Both the position numbers and the translations under genes were made by a program. Positions 1-9,297 of a stretch of DNA of 64,000 nt are shown here, one piece after another. The notes beneath the pieces are model-generated. The model worked only from the letters and a program-made list of their open reading frames with translations, ran no database searches and was not told the DNA's origin. Source of the DNA: Acidobacteriota bacterium (GTDB lineage: Bacteria; Acidobacteriota; Terriglobia; Terriglobales; Acidobacteriaceae); contig JABCZH010000011.1 in assembly GCA_013289795.1 (NCBI GenBank), positions 62,001-126,000 on the forward strand. The letters run 5' to 3'. Position 1 is the stretch's first letter. The number at the start of each line of letters is the position of its first letter.

Positions 1-1927
1 GAATTTTGTTGGCCAGCGCCCCTAAACTGAAGGGCTTTGACAGAAACCGCACGGTGACGTCAATGTTCCCGTGCCGCAAAACCGTGTTTTCTGCGTAGCC
101 GGAGACAAACAGGGTCTTCATGTCTGGCCGCTCAGCGGCTAGTTGTGCAGCCAGTTGCGGGCCGCTCATTTTCGGCATCACCACGTCGGAAATCATCAAA
201 TGGATTGGCCCACTGTACTCCCGCGAGACCCGTAGCGCATCGACTCCATTCTCAGCTGTGATCACGGTGTAACCACAGCTAACCAGGAATTCATTAGTGG
301 ACGCGCGCACCGCGGCTTCGTCCTCTACCAACAGCACCGTCTCCCGCCCGCGAGGTGAAGTTTGCCCCATCTGGGGGGGCCGTTCCACCTCGCTCGCGCG
401 GTGCACCCGTGGCAGATAGATCTTGAACGTGGTGCCGAGTCCGGGTTCACTGTACACCCAAATAAACCCCTCACTCTGCTTCACGATTCCGTAAGCTGTC
501 GCCAGCCCCAGCCCCGTGCCTTTGCCCGCTTCTTTGGTGGTGTAAAAGGGTTCAAAGATGTGATTCAAGTGTTCCGCTGGAATCCCCTCGCCGGAATCTG
601 AGACTGCCAGCAAGGCATATTCTCCTGCGGGAACGACCACATGTTTCTGCACGTAGGTTTGGTCGAGCGTAACGTTCGACGTCTCGATGGTCAGCTTGCC
701 GCCCCGCGGCATGGCATCCCGCGCGTTGGTCGCAAGGTTCATCACCACCTGCTCAATCTGCGCCGGGTCCGCCTTCACTTTCACCAGATCTTGTCCCGGA
801 ACAAATAGCAACTGAATATCTTCCCCGATCAAGCGCGGCAGCATGTGGACAATGTCCTCCACCACTTTGTTCAAGTCGAGCACTCGCAGCGATTGCATCT
901 GTTTGCGTCCAAAGGCCAGCAGTTGGCGCGTTAATTCCGCCGCCCGCCGCGTGGCGGTGATGATTTCGTCAATCTTCTTTCGGGATGGGTCTTCTGCTCC
1001 CAGCGAATCCAGCACCAACTCGGCATACGCGCTGATTACCAGCAGCAGATTGTTGAAATCGTGGGCCACGCCACCCGCCAGCAATCCGATGGCGTCCATC
1101 TTCTGCGCTTGCTGAAGCTGCGATTCCAGATTCCTTTGGTCGGTGATGTCCCGTCCGGTGGAAATGAAGTGGCTGATTCGTCCCGCTGGGTTTCGCATCG
1201 GCGTGATCATCTTTTCAATGATGAAGGTATCGCCGTTTTTCTTCCGGTTCATCACCGTCCCGTGGAACACTTTTCCCGAAAGCACCGTGTTCCACATTTC
1301 TTCGTAGAGTTCCCCGGCTTGTTGGTCGGACTTCAGGATTCCCAACGTCTGCCCAATCACTTCGTCACTCGTATATCCGGTCAGCTTTTCAAACGCCGGG
1401 TTCACGTATTCCAAAACACCGGCGCTGTTGGTGATCATCACCAGGTCCGGGGATTGTTCCACGCTGCTTCTGAGCTTTTGCAGTGTCTCTTCTGAAGTGC
1501 GGTGTTGCCGTTGCTTGAGGTGGGCTTCAATCCCGCTCAGAATATAGAGAGCCAGGCAGGGGCCGGTCCGGTTACACCCCTGGGGCTGGCTGCAGGCTGC
1601 GGCCTGGATCGCAGCCTCCATCCCCCCGTGGTTGAAGTACTCTCCCAGAAAAACCGCGGGAATGCGAACCTCAGTTCCATCCGGATGACGCAACCAATGT
1701 CGCGCGCCCCCATTCCCCTCGGGGTAGTCAACCAACAACAGGTCATACTCCGACGCCTTTAGCTGAGACCGGGTTTCTTCCCGGGTGTGGACGCAGTCGA
1801 TTTTCATCTGCTCTGTCCCGGCGCGCAGCAGCAGATCACGCAGGTCGGTGAGGTCCGCCTGGCCTTCCCCGGCCAGCAAGATCCGCAGTCGCTTGCTGCC
1901 GTTTCCGTTAGTCTTTGTCCCTTTCAT
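1..1927 (-). CDS. Hybrid PAS sensor histidine kinase with C-terminal receiver (3' end cut by window edge)
   Basis: The reading frame starts with ATG at 1927 and is still open at base 1. The order seen is a degenerate N-terminal receiver-like domain (about residues 15-130), a PAS domain (about 165-290), a HisKA segment with the motif GGVAHDFNNLL (His near residue 289), an ATPase domain with TGLGLATAYG, and a C-terminal receiver with SDVVMPKMSG (Asp near 581) and the conserved Lys in FLSKPFS. Such kinases autophosphorylate on His and pass phosphate to the attached receiver. There is no DNA-binding domain, so the output partner is elsewhere. It resembles the kinase at 34154-36694 in its second half. 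The signal sensed is unknown. Confidence 0.9.
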   Translation of the reverse strand, partial: MKGTKTNGNGSKRLRILLAGEGQADLTDLRDLLLRAGTEQMKIDCVHTREETRSQLKASEYDLLLVDYPEGNGGARHWLRHPDGTEVRIPAVFLGEYFNHGGMEAAIQAAACSQPQGCNRTGPCLALYILSGIEAHLKQRQHRTSEETLQKLRSSVEQSPDLVMITNSAGVLEYVNPAFEKLTGYTSDEVIGQTLGILKSDQQAGELYEEMWNTVLSGKVFHGTVMNRKKNGDTFIIEKMITPMRNPAGRISHFISTGRDITDQRNLESQLQQAQKMDAIGLLAGGVAHDFNNLLLVISAYAELVLDSLGAEDPSRKKIDEIITATRRAAELTRQLLAFGRKQMQSLRVLDLNKVVEDIVHMLPRLIGEDIQLLFVPGQDLVKVKADPAQIEQVVMNLATNARDAMPRGGKLTIETSNVTLDQTYVQKHVVVPAGEYALLAVSDSGEGIPAEHLNHIFEPFYTTKEAGKGTGLGLATAYGIVKQSEGFIWVYSEPGLGTTFKIYLPRVHRASEVERPPQMGQTSPRGRETVLLVEDEAAVRASTNEFLVSCGYTVITAENGVDALRVSREYSGPIHLMISDVVMPKMSGPQLAAQLAAERPDMKTLFVSGYAENTVLRHGNIDVTVRFLSKPFSLGALANKI

Positions 1928-2121
1928 GGGCGCGCTGCTCCAGCTACCCTTTACATCGGAACGCAGCCGCTACAGCTTCGCCTCAGGAGGACAGATTCGA
2001 AGCGGAAAGTGATTTACCGTGCCATTTCAGGAAGCAGTTATTTTGCGGAAGTAAGCCAAACTACCGTAACCTGGACTTCTTGAGCGGCTGAATAATTTAA
2101 GAGAGGGACTCCCGGGCAGCG

Positions 2122-3018
2122 CTATCGCAGCTTGAGGGCTAGCAGTGCGATGGTAAGCGCCGCAACAAGCAACGCTCCCAAGGTATAGCTGTGGGCTTGA
2201 AACCAGGTTTCCTCCCGCCCCATCGCACTCAAGTGAGAGAAGGCCGAGGCATCCCCGCTCGGCTTGCGTTCGGCGGACCGTCCCGCTTGTTCACAATCCA
2301 CGCACCACGTTCTGCCCTGCGAAACCGGGAACCCGCAAGCCTCGCAGCTTCCGATCTGGGCAGTTTCTGCCGGGGCGGGCGGTTCCGCGTTTGTGGAAGA
2401 CAACTCTTGACCGACCTCGATCGGCTTTGCCGGCTCCATAGCGGCAATCGTCTTTTCCGGCACACCCTGGTCGCGTTCTGACCCTGAGATTTCCGGCAAT
2501 GCCCGTTGCGCCGCATCGGCGAGCTCCACAACCGTCAGCGCCATTTCCGCCAGGCGTATCAAGGCGGCCACATCGCGTTCCTCGAACGCGGACTCCCGGT
2601 CCGCCACCAGTTCAAACACTCCCACCACTTCCTGTTCGCGAAGCAGCGGCATCACCATCGCCGACTTCACGCCAAGTTCGTGGCAGCTTTCACGATTGAC
2701 CCGCGAATCACCTTCCGCATGGTCACAACGCACAAGCTGGCAACTACGAATGCTTTCTGCCGTCAATCCAGAGCCGGCTTCGATTTCTACTCCCACCTCA
2801 GCCGCCGCTGGTCCGGCGCCAGCCCGGCAGACCATCTCTCCGCCTTCGCGCAACCCGATCGAAGCCCCGGACGCACCGGTAAGATACTGCGCCCGCTCTG
2901 CCAGCAATTGCAGTGCAGCCTCCAGATCACGCTGCGCGGCGTCGGCCATGGATTCGCCGCGCGCTGGCGCTACCGCGATGCCAGTCGTGGCCTGGTCAAA
3001 AATGGTGTATTTGTCCAT
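2122..3018 (-). CDS. GAF-domain protein with zinc ribbon and C-terminal membrane anchor
   Basis: 298 residues. A GAF-like sensory domain covers about residues 25-165. A linker rich in Pro, Ala and Glu leads to a zinc-ribbon with two Cys pairs (CEACGF and CVDCE, about 225-245). A single hydrophobic segment near 275-295 ends in a positive tail, so the protein is probably tail-anchored with the GAF domain in the cytoplasm. No catalytic domain is visible. The ligand is unknown. It may be a signalling accessory, and its closeness to the kinase at 1-1927, on the same strand about 190 bases away, is only suggestive. Confidence 0.7.
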   Translation of the reverse strand: MDKYTIFDQATTGIAVAPARGESMADAAQRDLEAALQLLAERAQYLTGASGASIGLREGGEMVCRAGAGPAAAEVGVEIEAGSGLTAESIRSCQLVRCDHAEGDSRVNRESCHELGVKSAMVMPLLREQEVVGVFELVADRESAFEERDVAALIRLAEMALTVVELADAAQRALPEISGSERDQGVPEKTIAAMEPAKPIEVGQELSSTNAEPPAPAETAQIGSCEACGFPVSQGRTWCVDCEQAGRSAERKPSGDASAFSHLSAMGREETWFQAHSYTLGALLVAALTIALLALKLR

Positions 3019-3128
3019 AAAAACGGGCTATGGCTGGAGTTTCGCTCCCCGGGCACCCAGAGTCAAGCGGAAGCCTGACCCTGGAACCAAGGTGCCAAAA
3101 CTAAAGTGTTCGCCGCGGGAACCTTCCC

Positions 3129-4130
3129 CTACCTCTTCTTGGCTGGCAGGTACTTCTTTTCGATGGAAGCCACGATGACGTAGTTGGGATCGACCATCTC
3201 GTTCAAATGAATCCGCCCGACCTCAGACAACAGCTCATAAGCGTCCAACTCGGACAACCCATAATCCTGATGGATCCATGACACCAGCTCAGTGAAGGCA
3301 ATCCGCAGGCAATCGTCCAGCGGGCGATACGCCCCCACGGTCATGATCGCACTGTCATTCTCAAACCGCGGCCAGCTGATCTTGTGGCCCTTGATCACAT
3401 CCACCTGAACGCGCGCGTGCAATGGCACTTCGATCGCGGTACCCGCGATTTCACCATCGCCCATGGCAGCATGTCCGTCGCCCATGTAAAGCAAGCCGCC
3501 GGCAACGTTCACCGGGAAATACACCGTATTGCCCACACTGGCCTCGGGAGAATCCATGTTGCCGCCAAACTCCGCCGGCACAATTGAACTGCGTGCCTCG
3601 CCCCCAGCCGGTGCGACTCCGATGCAGCCGAAGAAGGGATGCAGCGGAATCCTGGTGGAGAACTTGGAGTCCAGCGCCTGAAACGTCGCCGTGTTGGTCG
3701 CGTGGTCGATGGGATAGAACCAGATTTTCTCCGGTGGCGGCGGCGTCAGCATCGGCGTGTAATTGGTTGGATTGATCGCGCCAAAGCCCGGCGCAAATCC
3801 TCCCACACCCTGATTGCTGTCCACGTGCAGATCGAGAATCTTCACCGCCAGCGTGTCACCCGGCTCCGCCCCTTCAACGTAAAAGGGCCCGGTCAGCGGA
3901 TTGTCGCCCTTCGACATGCTCAGCGTGTCGCCCGGCTTTTGGATGGCGTTGCCGAAACAATCCAGCGTGTTGGTATCGAGGATGTCGCCTGCTTTCAAAC
4001 GTGCGACTGGCGGCGCTGACGCATAAACGTATTTCACGTTGTTGATCGTAGCCTGATACTTGACCACGTTTTGCGCCAAGGCCATCGTACCCGCGAGAAT
4101 CCCCACCACCACCGCCATCCTGAATCGCAT
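3129..4130 (-). CDS. Acetamidase/formamidase family protein, secreted
   Basis: 333 residues with an N-terminal signal peptide (about 1-19, cleavage after ALA). The body fits the FmdA/AmdA family, which hydrolyses short amides to ammonia and an acid: visible segments include GDTLAVKILDL, GCIGVAP and GDGHAAMGDGEI, the last being a metal-site-like stretch typical of the family. Most family members are cytoplasmic, whereas the signal peptide here implies export. The chromate-type transporter gene lies just upstream on the same strand with a 46-base gap filled by a CTCTGTG repeat, so co-transcription is possible. The real substrate is unknown. Confidence 0.85.
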   Translation of the reverse strand: MRFRMAVVVGILAGTMALAQNVVKYQATINNVKYVYASAPPVARLKAGDILDTNTLDCFGNAIQKPGDTLSMSKGDNPLTGPFYVEGAEPGDTLAVKILDLHVDSNQGVGGFAPGFGAINPTNYTPMLTPPPPEKIWFYPIDHATNTATFQALDSKFSTRIPLHPFFGCIGVAPAGGEARSSIVPAEFGGNMDSPEASVGNTVYFPVNVAGGLLYMGDGHAAMGDGEIAGTAIEVPLHARVQVDVIKGHKISWPRFENDSAIMTVGAYRPLDDCLRIAFTELVSWIHQDYGLSELDAYELLSEVGRIHLNEMVDPNYVIVASIEKKYLPAKKR

Positions 4131-4136
4131 AAATGA

Positions 4137-4177
4137 TTTCCTCTGTGTTCTCTGTGTCCTCTGTGGTTAAAGGTTTC
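4137..4177. repeat. CTCTGTG-type degenerate intergenic repeat
   Basis: Three near-copies of CTCTGTGTTCTCTGTGTCCT-like sequence fill the gap between two minus-strand genes. The same family recurs near 21139, 39812, 40680, 58620 and 61256. Confidence 0.7.
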
Positions 4178-5325
4178 TACCCATGCCGCAGCACGACTCC
4201 CACCACTGCCGCGCAGCCAATAATAACCGGCTCCGGCACTTTCCACTTCAGCAGAACCGCCAGACTTGCACCCGCTATCAGGATCGTAGGCAGATCGTAA
4301 ATCGATCTTCGCGCCAGCACCACCACCGCGCCGGCGATCGCCCCCGTCGCCGCCGCCGTTACTCCCCGCACGAATGCGTTCAATTGCGGATTCTTCGCCC
4401 AACGTTTGTAAGATGGCGCGAGTACGATCACGATCAGATACACCGGCAAGAACACTCCCAGCGCCGCCGCCGTCGCCCCCGCCACGCCCGCAACCAGATA
4501 CCCGATGAAGCCCACGGTAATCACCACCGGCCCCGGCGTGATCATCGCCACCGCAACCGCATCCACAAACTGACGGTCGGTCAGCCAGTGGTGTTCGAGC
4601 ACCGTTCCACCGTATAAAAATGGCACGATCGCCAACCCGCTGCCGAAAACGAACAATCCCGCCTTGGCGAAGTATTCGAAAATCTGCCACAGCGTGCCGC
4701 CCCCTGGCATGGCTAATCCAGCCAGCAGGAGGCCCGCCATTCCAGTGGCTGGTTTCCGCGAAGGCAATGCTTTTGCGATCATTGCCACCACCCCGCCCAG
4801 CAGGAACAACCAGATGATCTCGCGCGACGTCCAAGCGGTCGCGACCGCCAGTGTTAGGAAGATCGCCCACAGCAGCCGATCCTTGCCCAGAGTGAGCCTG
4901 GTCAGCTTCACCGCCGAGCGCGCAATGATCGCAATCACTGCTGCGCCGATCCCATAAAACATCCCTTGCATCCAGTTGAGCCCGCCATAGCGCACGTAAG
5001 CCGCCGAAAGCGCCAACACCATCAGGAATGAGGGCAGCACAAAAGCAATCCCCACCAGTGTTGCCCCCACAATGCCGGCACGGATATAGCCGAGATAAAT
5101 CGCCAGTTGCGCCGCCAGCGGCCCGGGTGCCAACTGCGCCAGCGCCAGTCCTTCCACATAGTCTTCCCGCGCCACCCAGCGCCGTTTGTCCACTAGGTCC
5201 TGCTGCATGTGACCCGCGAGAGCGATCGGCCCGCCGAATCCGACTGTCCCCAGCCACAAGAAATAACCCACAAAGCGTGGGATGGAGACCACAACCGCCG
5301 TCGAGTTTTCGGTTTTGGCGTTCAT
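4177..5325 (-). CDS. chrA: Chromate transporter (two-domain ChrA type)
   Basis: An ATG at 5325 (MNAKTENS) is preferred over the upstream ATG at 5394, because the family homology begins shortly after it. This gives 382 residues, the usual length of the long two-domain CHR family. The first half carries the FGGPIALAGHMQ motif and the second half the matching FGSGLAIVPFLYGG and ITPGPVVITVGFIGY motifs, with about 10-12 hydrophobic segments in all. ChrA proteins export chromate across the inner membrane. Some homologs in soil bacteria are not involved in chromate resistance, so the substrate is inferred. Confidence 0.85.
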   Translation of the reverse strand: MNAKTENSTAVVVSIPRFVGYFLWLGTVGFGGPIALAGHMQQDLVDKRRWVAREDYVEGLALAQLAPGPLAAQLAIYLGYIRAGIVGATLVGIAFVLPSFLMVLALSAAYVRYGGLNWMQGMFYGIGAAVIAIIARSAVKLTRLTLGKDRLLWAIFLTLAVATAWTSREIIWLFLLGGVVAMIAKALPSRKPATGMAGLLLAGLAMPGGGTLWQIFEYFAKAGLFVFGSGLAIVPFLYGGTVLEHHWLTDRQFVDAVAVAMITPGPVVITVGFIGYLVAGVAGATAAALGVFLPVYLIVIVLAPSYKRWAKNPQLNAFVRGVTAAATGAIAGAVVVLARRSIYDLPTILIAGASLAVLLKWKVPEPVIIGCAAVVGVVLRHG

Positions 5326-5491
5326 CAACGTTGATGTGGCTGTCCGCCGCCCAACAGAATATACGACCGGCAAGAACACTTGACGGTCATACAAGCTTTT
5401 CTAGGAAATACTCGGGGGGACTAGCTGCGGGTGCCGGGTGAGGCTTGTAAGCCGAGGAATCGGTTACAAGAGAAGGCGGAATGACTCTGTT

Positions 5492-6217
5492 CTACTGCTT
5501 CTCGTCGCGCCGCCGCAGCCAATCCAGAAACATCTGCTCCAGTGGTTTGTCGTAACCCATCATCACGTGGCGGATGGTGTGTCCGCTCACGAAATGGCAG
5601 ACTTCTTCTGCCAGATTCTTGGCGTGGTCGCCGGCCCGTTCCAGCGATTGGGTCATGAAGATCACTTGCAGGCTGGCTTGGCGTTGCAATCCTTCCGGGT
5701 TCTCAATGTGGCGGAGAAACAATAGATTGCGCACCCGGTCCATCTCCGCATCGGCGCGCAGCACTTCGACCGCTTTCTTTACGTCACGCTCCGAAAACGC
5801 CATCCCGACATCTGCCAGCATTTTCTCGAGAACCGTCGCCATGTGGGTTAAGTCGCGGGTGTCCTGCGGATCGACCCGTCCTCCCGCCGCCTGTGCGCTG
5901 CTGGCAAAGCTCAGCAGAAGATCGCCAATGCGCTCCAGAGAAATCATGAATTTCATACATGCCAACAACTCGCGGGCTTCGGGTTCGCTCACCTGAGTGA
6001 TGGCCAGCGTCACCCCGTCGTCGATCTCCCTGTCCAAGGTGTCGAGTTGCTTTTCTTTTTCCCGAATCGTGTTCAGCAGCGAAGCTGACCCGGTCGCAAT
6101 GCCCTCTGCCGCAGTAGCGGCCGCTTCTTTCGCCACCTGGCACGCTTCAATGGTGCGCGTCACCAGATGCGAATATGCATACTCCGGCAAGCGATTATTG
6201 GCGGCGGCCGCAGTCAT
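5492..6217 (-). CDS. phoU: PhoU-like phosphate signalling regulator
   Basis: The ATG at 6217 is chosen because GGGAGGG lies 8 bases upstream; the frame itself is open further. It encodes 241 residues, the normal PhoU length, as two repeated three-helix bundles. Typical helices with acidic metal-site residues are seen (LLACMKFMISLERIGD and QSLERAGDHAKNLAEE). PhoU links the phosphate transporter to the PhoR kinase and damps the Pho response. The order phoB, phoR, phoU on one strand supports the call. No pst transporter genes follow in this window. Confidence 0.9.
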   Translation of the reverse strand: MTAAAANNRLPEYAYSHLVTRTIEACQVAKEAAATAAEGIATGSASLLNTIREKEKQLDTLDREIDDGVTLAITQVSEPEARELLACMKFMISLERIGDLLLSFASSAQAAGGRVDPQDTRDLTHMATVLEKMLADVGMAFSERDVKKAVEVLRADAEMDRVRNLLFLRHIENPEGLQRQASLQVIFMTQSLERAGDHAKNLAEEVCHFVSGHTIRHVMMGYDKPLEQMFLDWLRRRDEKQ

Positions 6218-6368
6218 AGCGTTGTCCCTCCCAACAGGCGACGGCGGAGGCACAAGAACAACTCTTCTGCGCCGCCGGCTTGGAGTGGTGAGCACAAGCC
6301 CAGCATAGGACGTCCTTTCGCCCAAGTTGTTAACAGCGTGTGAATTTTGGCGGCAGATTCGCGGCCCA

Positions 6369-7721
6369 TCACGATGCTCTCGGCTCTTCCACCGCCGCCA
6401 GTGGCAACGTGAACAGGAACGTCGATCCGTGGTTCAGTTCGCTCTCCGCCCGGATGGCGCCCTCATGCGCCAGCACAATGTGCTTGGCAATCGCCAATCC
6501 CAGCCCGGTCCCGCCCGATTCCCGAGATCGCGCCTTGTCCACCCTGTAGAAACGTTCAAACAGTCGGGGCAGATGTTCTGAAGGAATGCCGCTTCCGAAG
6601 TCGCGGACATAGAACTCCACGCCGTGCTCCGCCGGCCGCGCCCCCAGCACCAGTTGGCGGCCGGAAGCCGCGTATTTCAGGCCGTTGTCAATCAGATTGG
6701 AGAACACCTGATGAATCGCCTCCCGGTCGGCGCTCACCGGTTGCGGCGCCGAGTATTCGACTCGCAGCTCGACCCCATGCGACCGCGCCAACTGTTCGAA
6801 GCTCTCGACCGCCTCATGCAGCAACTCTCCGGGCACCACCGGCTGCACGTCAAACCGCTGCTCGCCCGATTCCACCCGGGCCAGGGTCAGCAAATCCTCC
6901 GTCAGCCGGGACATGCGGCTGGCATTCTTGCGAATGATGTCGAGAAACTCGCGAGAATGATTGTTCTCCTCGGATCCGTCCAGCAGGGTCTCGGCATACC
7001 CCTGAATCGAGGTGAGCGGCGTGCGCAGTTCGTGGGATACATTGGCGATGAAGTCGCGGCGGGTTTTCTCGACTCGCTCGGTTTCGGTCAAGTCGCGTAG
7101 CACCGCCACCGCGCCTCCTCCCGGGAGGGGAGCCGCAGTTACTTCGAAGCTGCGGCCGGGAAGAATCGACGTGGCCCGCGCCGTCAGCACGCTATGGGTC
7201 TGGCTGGCTCCCCGAACCGCCCGCAGGAAATCCGGATCGCGCACCGTCTCCACTACTGGCGAACCCAGCCGCGTTCCCTGCGGCACCAGCCCATCCATGC
7301 TCTGGTTCGCCCACTGCACGCGATCGTCCGGGCCAACCGCGACCACCGCATCCTCCATGCTGTTCAGCAAAGTCTCCAGCTCATGCTGGCTGGTGCGGAG
7401 GGCGGAGAATTCCTTTTGCAGATGGCGTGCTGTCTTGTCGAGCCCAGCCGCTATCCGTCCAATATCATCGCTCGAGGTTTCTTCGATCCTCGCCGCCAGG
7501 TCGCCCGCAGCGACGCTTTCAGAGAATTGCACAATCTTCTGCAGGCGCTGCGCCAGGGATTGCGCCACCCACCCCGAAATTAGAATCGCTACAACGAACC
7601 CCGCCGTTGAACTCAACAGCAATTGCTCTCCGGGGACAAGAAAAATGTTCAGTACGACTGCGACCACGGCAATCACCGCTGCAAACCCTGCCAGCAGCTT
7701 AAAGAAAATCCGGTTCCTCAC
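6369..7721 (-). CDS. phoR: PhoR-like phosphate sensor histidine kinase
   Basis: 450 residues. Two N-terminal membrane helices (about 8-28 and 33-53) are followed by HAMP (about 55-105), a PAS domain (about 115-215), HisKA with NVSHELRTPLTSIQGY (His near residue 230), and the ATPase domain with N-box NLIDNGLKYA and G-boxes FGSGIP and GTGLGLAIAKH. It is the membrane kinase that phosphorylates the response regulator encoded immediately upstream. Its ATG overlaps the stop of that gene by four bases, showing translational coupling. The name PhoR rests on architecture and on the neighbouring PhoU. Confidence 0.9.
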   Translation of the reverse strand: MRNRIFFKLLAGFAAVIAVVAVVLNIFLVPGEQLLLSSTAGFVVAILISGWVAQSLAQRLQKIVQFSESVAAGDLAARIEETSSDDIGRIAAGLDKTARHLQKEFSALRTSQHELETLLNSMEDAVVAVGPDDRVQWANQSMDGLVPQGTRLGSPVVETVRDPDFLRAVRGASQTHSVLTARATSILPGRSFEVTAAPLPGGGAVAVLRDLTETERVEKTRRDFIANVSHELRTPLTSIQGYAETLLDGSEENNHSREFLDIIRKNASRMSRLTEDLLTLARVESGEQRFDVQPVVPGELLHEAVESFEQLARSHGVELRVEYSAPQPVSADREAIHQVFSNLIDNGLKYAASGRQLVLGARPAEHGVEFYVRDFGSGIPSEHLPRLFERFYRVDKARSRESGGTGLGLAIAKHIVLAHEGAIRAESELNHGSTFLFTLPLAAVEEPRAS

Positions 7722-8410
7722 TTGGCAGCCTCAAAGCGATAACCCGCCCCCCGCACCGTTTTCAGATAGCGGGGATTTTCCGGGTCGGGCTCAATCTTCT
7801 CCCGAATGCGGCGTACGTACACATCCACCGAGCGCGGCGTCACGTAGGCAGTATCGCGCCACACCGAATCGAGCAGTTGATCTCGGGTGAACACCCGCCC
7901 CAGATGCCGGGCAAAGTAGTCGAGCAGCCGGAACTCCGTGGCCGTGGTAGTCACTGATTGTCCGCGCACGGTGAGCGTCATCGCCGCGGGATCAATCTCG
8001 ATTTCCCCAATGCGCAGCGGCGACTGCGAAAGTGGTCGCTCGAAACGCCGCAACACCGCCTTGACCCGGGCCACAAGTTCCCGCGGACTAAACGGTTTGG
8101 GAATGTAGTCGTCCGCCCCCAGTTCGAGTCCCAGAATCCGGTCGGCTTCGCCGCTCTTGGCAGTCAGGAAAATCACCGGGATCGACGCCAGCGACGATGT
8201 CTGCCGAATCTGGCGGCACAATTCCAGCCCGTCCTTCCCCGGTACCATGATGTCGAGAATGAACAGCGTCGGCCGCTGCCGCTCCGATTCCGGCATCACC
8301 GCGTTTCCGGTGGGAAACAACTTCACCGTAAACCCTGCTCCCTCCAGATGATGGCGCACCAGGCGGGAAATATCGGGATCGTCTTCCACTACAAAGATGC
8401 TTGGCTTCAC
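7718..8410 (-). CDS. phoB: PhoB-like OmpR-family response regulator
   Basis: 230 residues. The receiver domain (1-120) has the acidic pair EDD near residue 9, the phospho-acceptor Asp53 in LDIMVPGKDG, and the conserved Lys in PKPFSPRELVARV. The C-terminal winged-helix domain (130-228) has the OmpR-type RSVDVYVRRIREKIE recognition helix and GYRFE tail. It is the first gene of the phoB-phoR-phoU cluster. Phosphorylated PhoB-type regulators bind Pho boxes near phosphate-starvation genes. No clear Pho box was recognised upstream. Confidence 0.92.
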   Translation of the reverse strand: MKPSIFVVEDDPDISRLVRHHLEGAGFTVKLFPTGNAVMPESERQRPTLFILDIMVPGKDGLELCRQIRQTSSLASIPVIFLTAKSGEADRILGLELGADDYIPKPFSPRELVARVKAVLRRFERPLSQSPLRIGEIEIDPAAMTLTVRGQSVTTTATEFRLLDYFARHLGRVFTRDQLLDSVWRDTAYVTPRSVDVYVRRIREKIEPDPENPRYLKTVRGAGYRFEAAK

Positions 8411-8726
8411 AAGCGTATTGTAGCCGGGTGCGCGCCAATTTCATCGTTTTGTAACCTGATTGAAACAATTGGGCCGGGCACATCTACGACGATTTTGTGA
8501 TAGTCAAGACTTGACCCTGCACGCCGTGCTATCGGATGGGGACACTACTGTCAGGTAAACCCTTTGGCGGGGCGAACAAACGGCGCAAGCTTGTGCTAAC
8601 GCCTGGTTGCAACATCTGGCCTGATCCCGTTACTGGGGCTGGACGTTCTACGACCTATAATTCCAACATGGCACTGTCTGTGTTCGTGCGGTGTCGAACA
8701 TTACGGGGGCTTTCTGAGGCGACTAC
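8411..8726. other. Intergenic region with one copy of a GTGCTAACGC element
   Basis: About 316 bases between divergent genes. The only recognisable item is a stretch starting at 8592 (GTGCTAACGCCTGGTTGCAA) and continuing to about 8640. Related copies stand at 9238 and 12971, each also in front of a small secreted or membrane hypothetical gene. Confidence 0.5.
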
Positions 8727-9173
8727 ATGAAGAAACAAATTGCAGTGGCACTGCTACTTTTCGGAACCAGCACCCATTGCGTCGCCGCGCAAAAAAGCTT
8801 CAAGCCGATCACGGTGGGCATGGTGGCTCTGCTTGCTAGACCTCAAAAATACAACGGCAAGACCATCGAGACGTGGGGGTATCTCTTTATTGGTGGCATG
8901 CCCGAGCAAGACAGTCTGTGGCTTCGGGAAGAGGACGGCAAATTCATGCTCTCCAAAAGCTCTTTTGGCCTTGACCTGTCACCTGAGCAGCGCCAGCAAT
9001 TCCGATGCCTGAACCGCACCTACGTTTTGATAACTGGAACTCTCAAGTCTAAAGGGCCTGATACACCGAGTTTGAACAGTGGAACAATCACACGGATCAC
9101 TGCCTTGACTGGATGGTCGCCATATCGCCCACAGCCGTGTGAAACCACGACCTCGGATCATCCGACGCCCTGA
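8727..9173 (+). CDS. Secreted hypothetical protein
   Basis: 148 residues with a signal peptide (MKKQ, hydrophobic stretch, cleavage after CVAA near 21). The mature part has the pattern KYNGKTIETWGYLFIGG and ends in a Pro/Thr-rich tail; this looks like a small OB-like or bridging-sheet fold, but no family is recognised. The segment LLARPQKYNGKTIETWGY resembles secreted proteins in which a quantity is 'kept or altered', which is not diagnostic. It sits between two copies of the GTGCTAACGC element, so it could be part of a mobile or amplified unit. Confidence 0.6.
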   Translation: MKKQIAVALLLFGTSTHCVAAQKSFKPITVGMVALLARPQKYNGKTIETWGYLFIGGMPEQDSLWLREEDGKFMLSKSSFGLDLSPEQRQQFRCLNRTYVLITGTLKSKGPDTPSLNSGTITRITALTGWSPYRPQPCETTTSDHPTP

Positions 9174-9237
9174 TTGCTCCGAGAAGCCGAAGTAGTTGCT
9201 GAGAAATCGCGCCATTACGCTCATTGAGGGTCAATGA

Positions 9238-9262
9238 GTGCTAACGCCTGGTTTCGACAATT
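9238..9262 (+). repeat. GTGCTAACGC element, copy 2
   Basis: GTGCTAACGCCTGGTTTCGA matches the copy at 8592 in 17 of the first 20 bases. It lies directly in front of the frameshifted gene that follows. A more distant copy is at 12971. Confidence 0.55.
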
Positions 9263-9297
9263 TTACTTGTTGGACATTGCAAGCGGGAACTCAGAGG

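Noticed and set aside
4034-5257. Long minus-strand frame of 407 codons overlapping chrA
   Set aside because: It is a shadow of chrA in another frame; its composition (Gly/Arg-rich) has no domain and the chrA frame carries all family motifs.
5492-8410. A pst transporter or polyphosphate kinase expected with phoB, phoR and phoU
   Set aside because: No such gene is near. The short PstS-like gene at 37153 is 29 kb away and too short to be a normal PstS, so no link is claimed.
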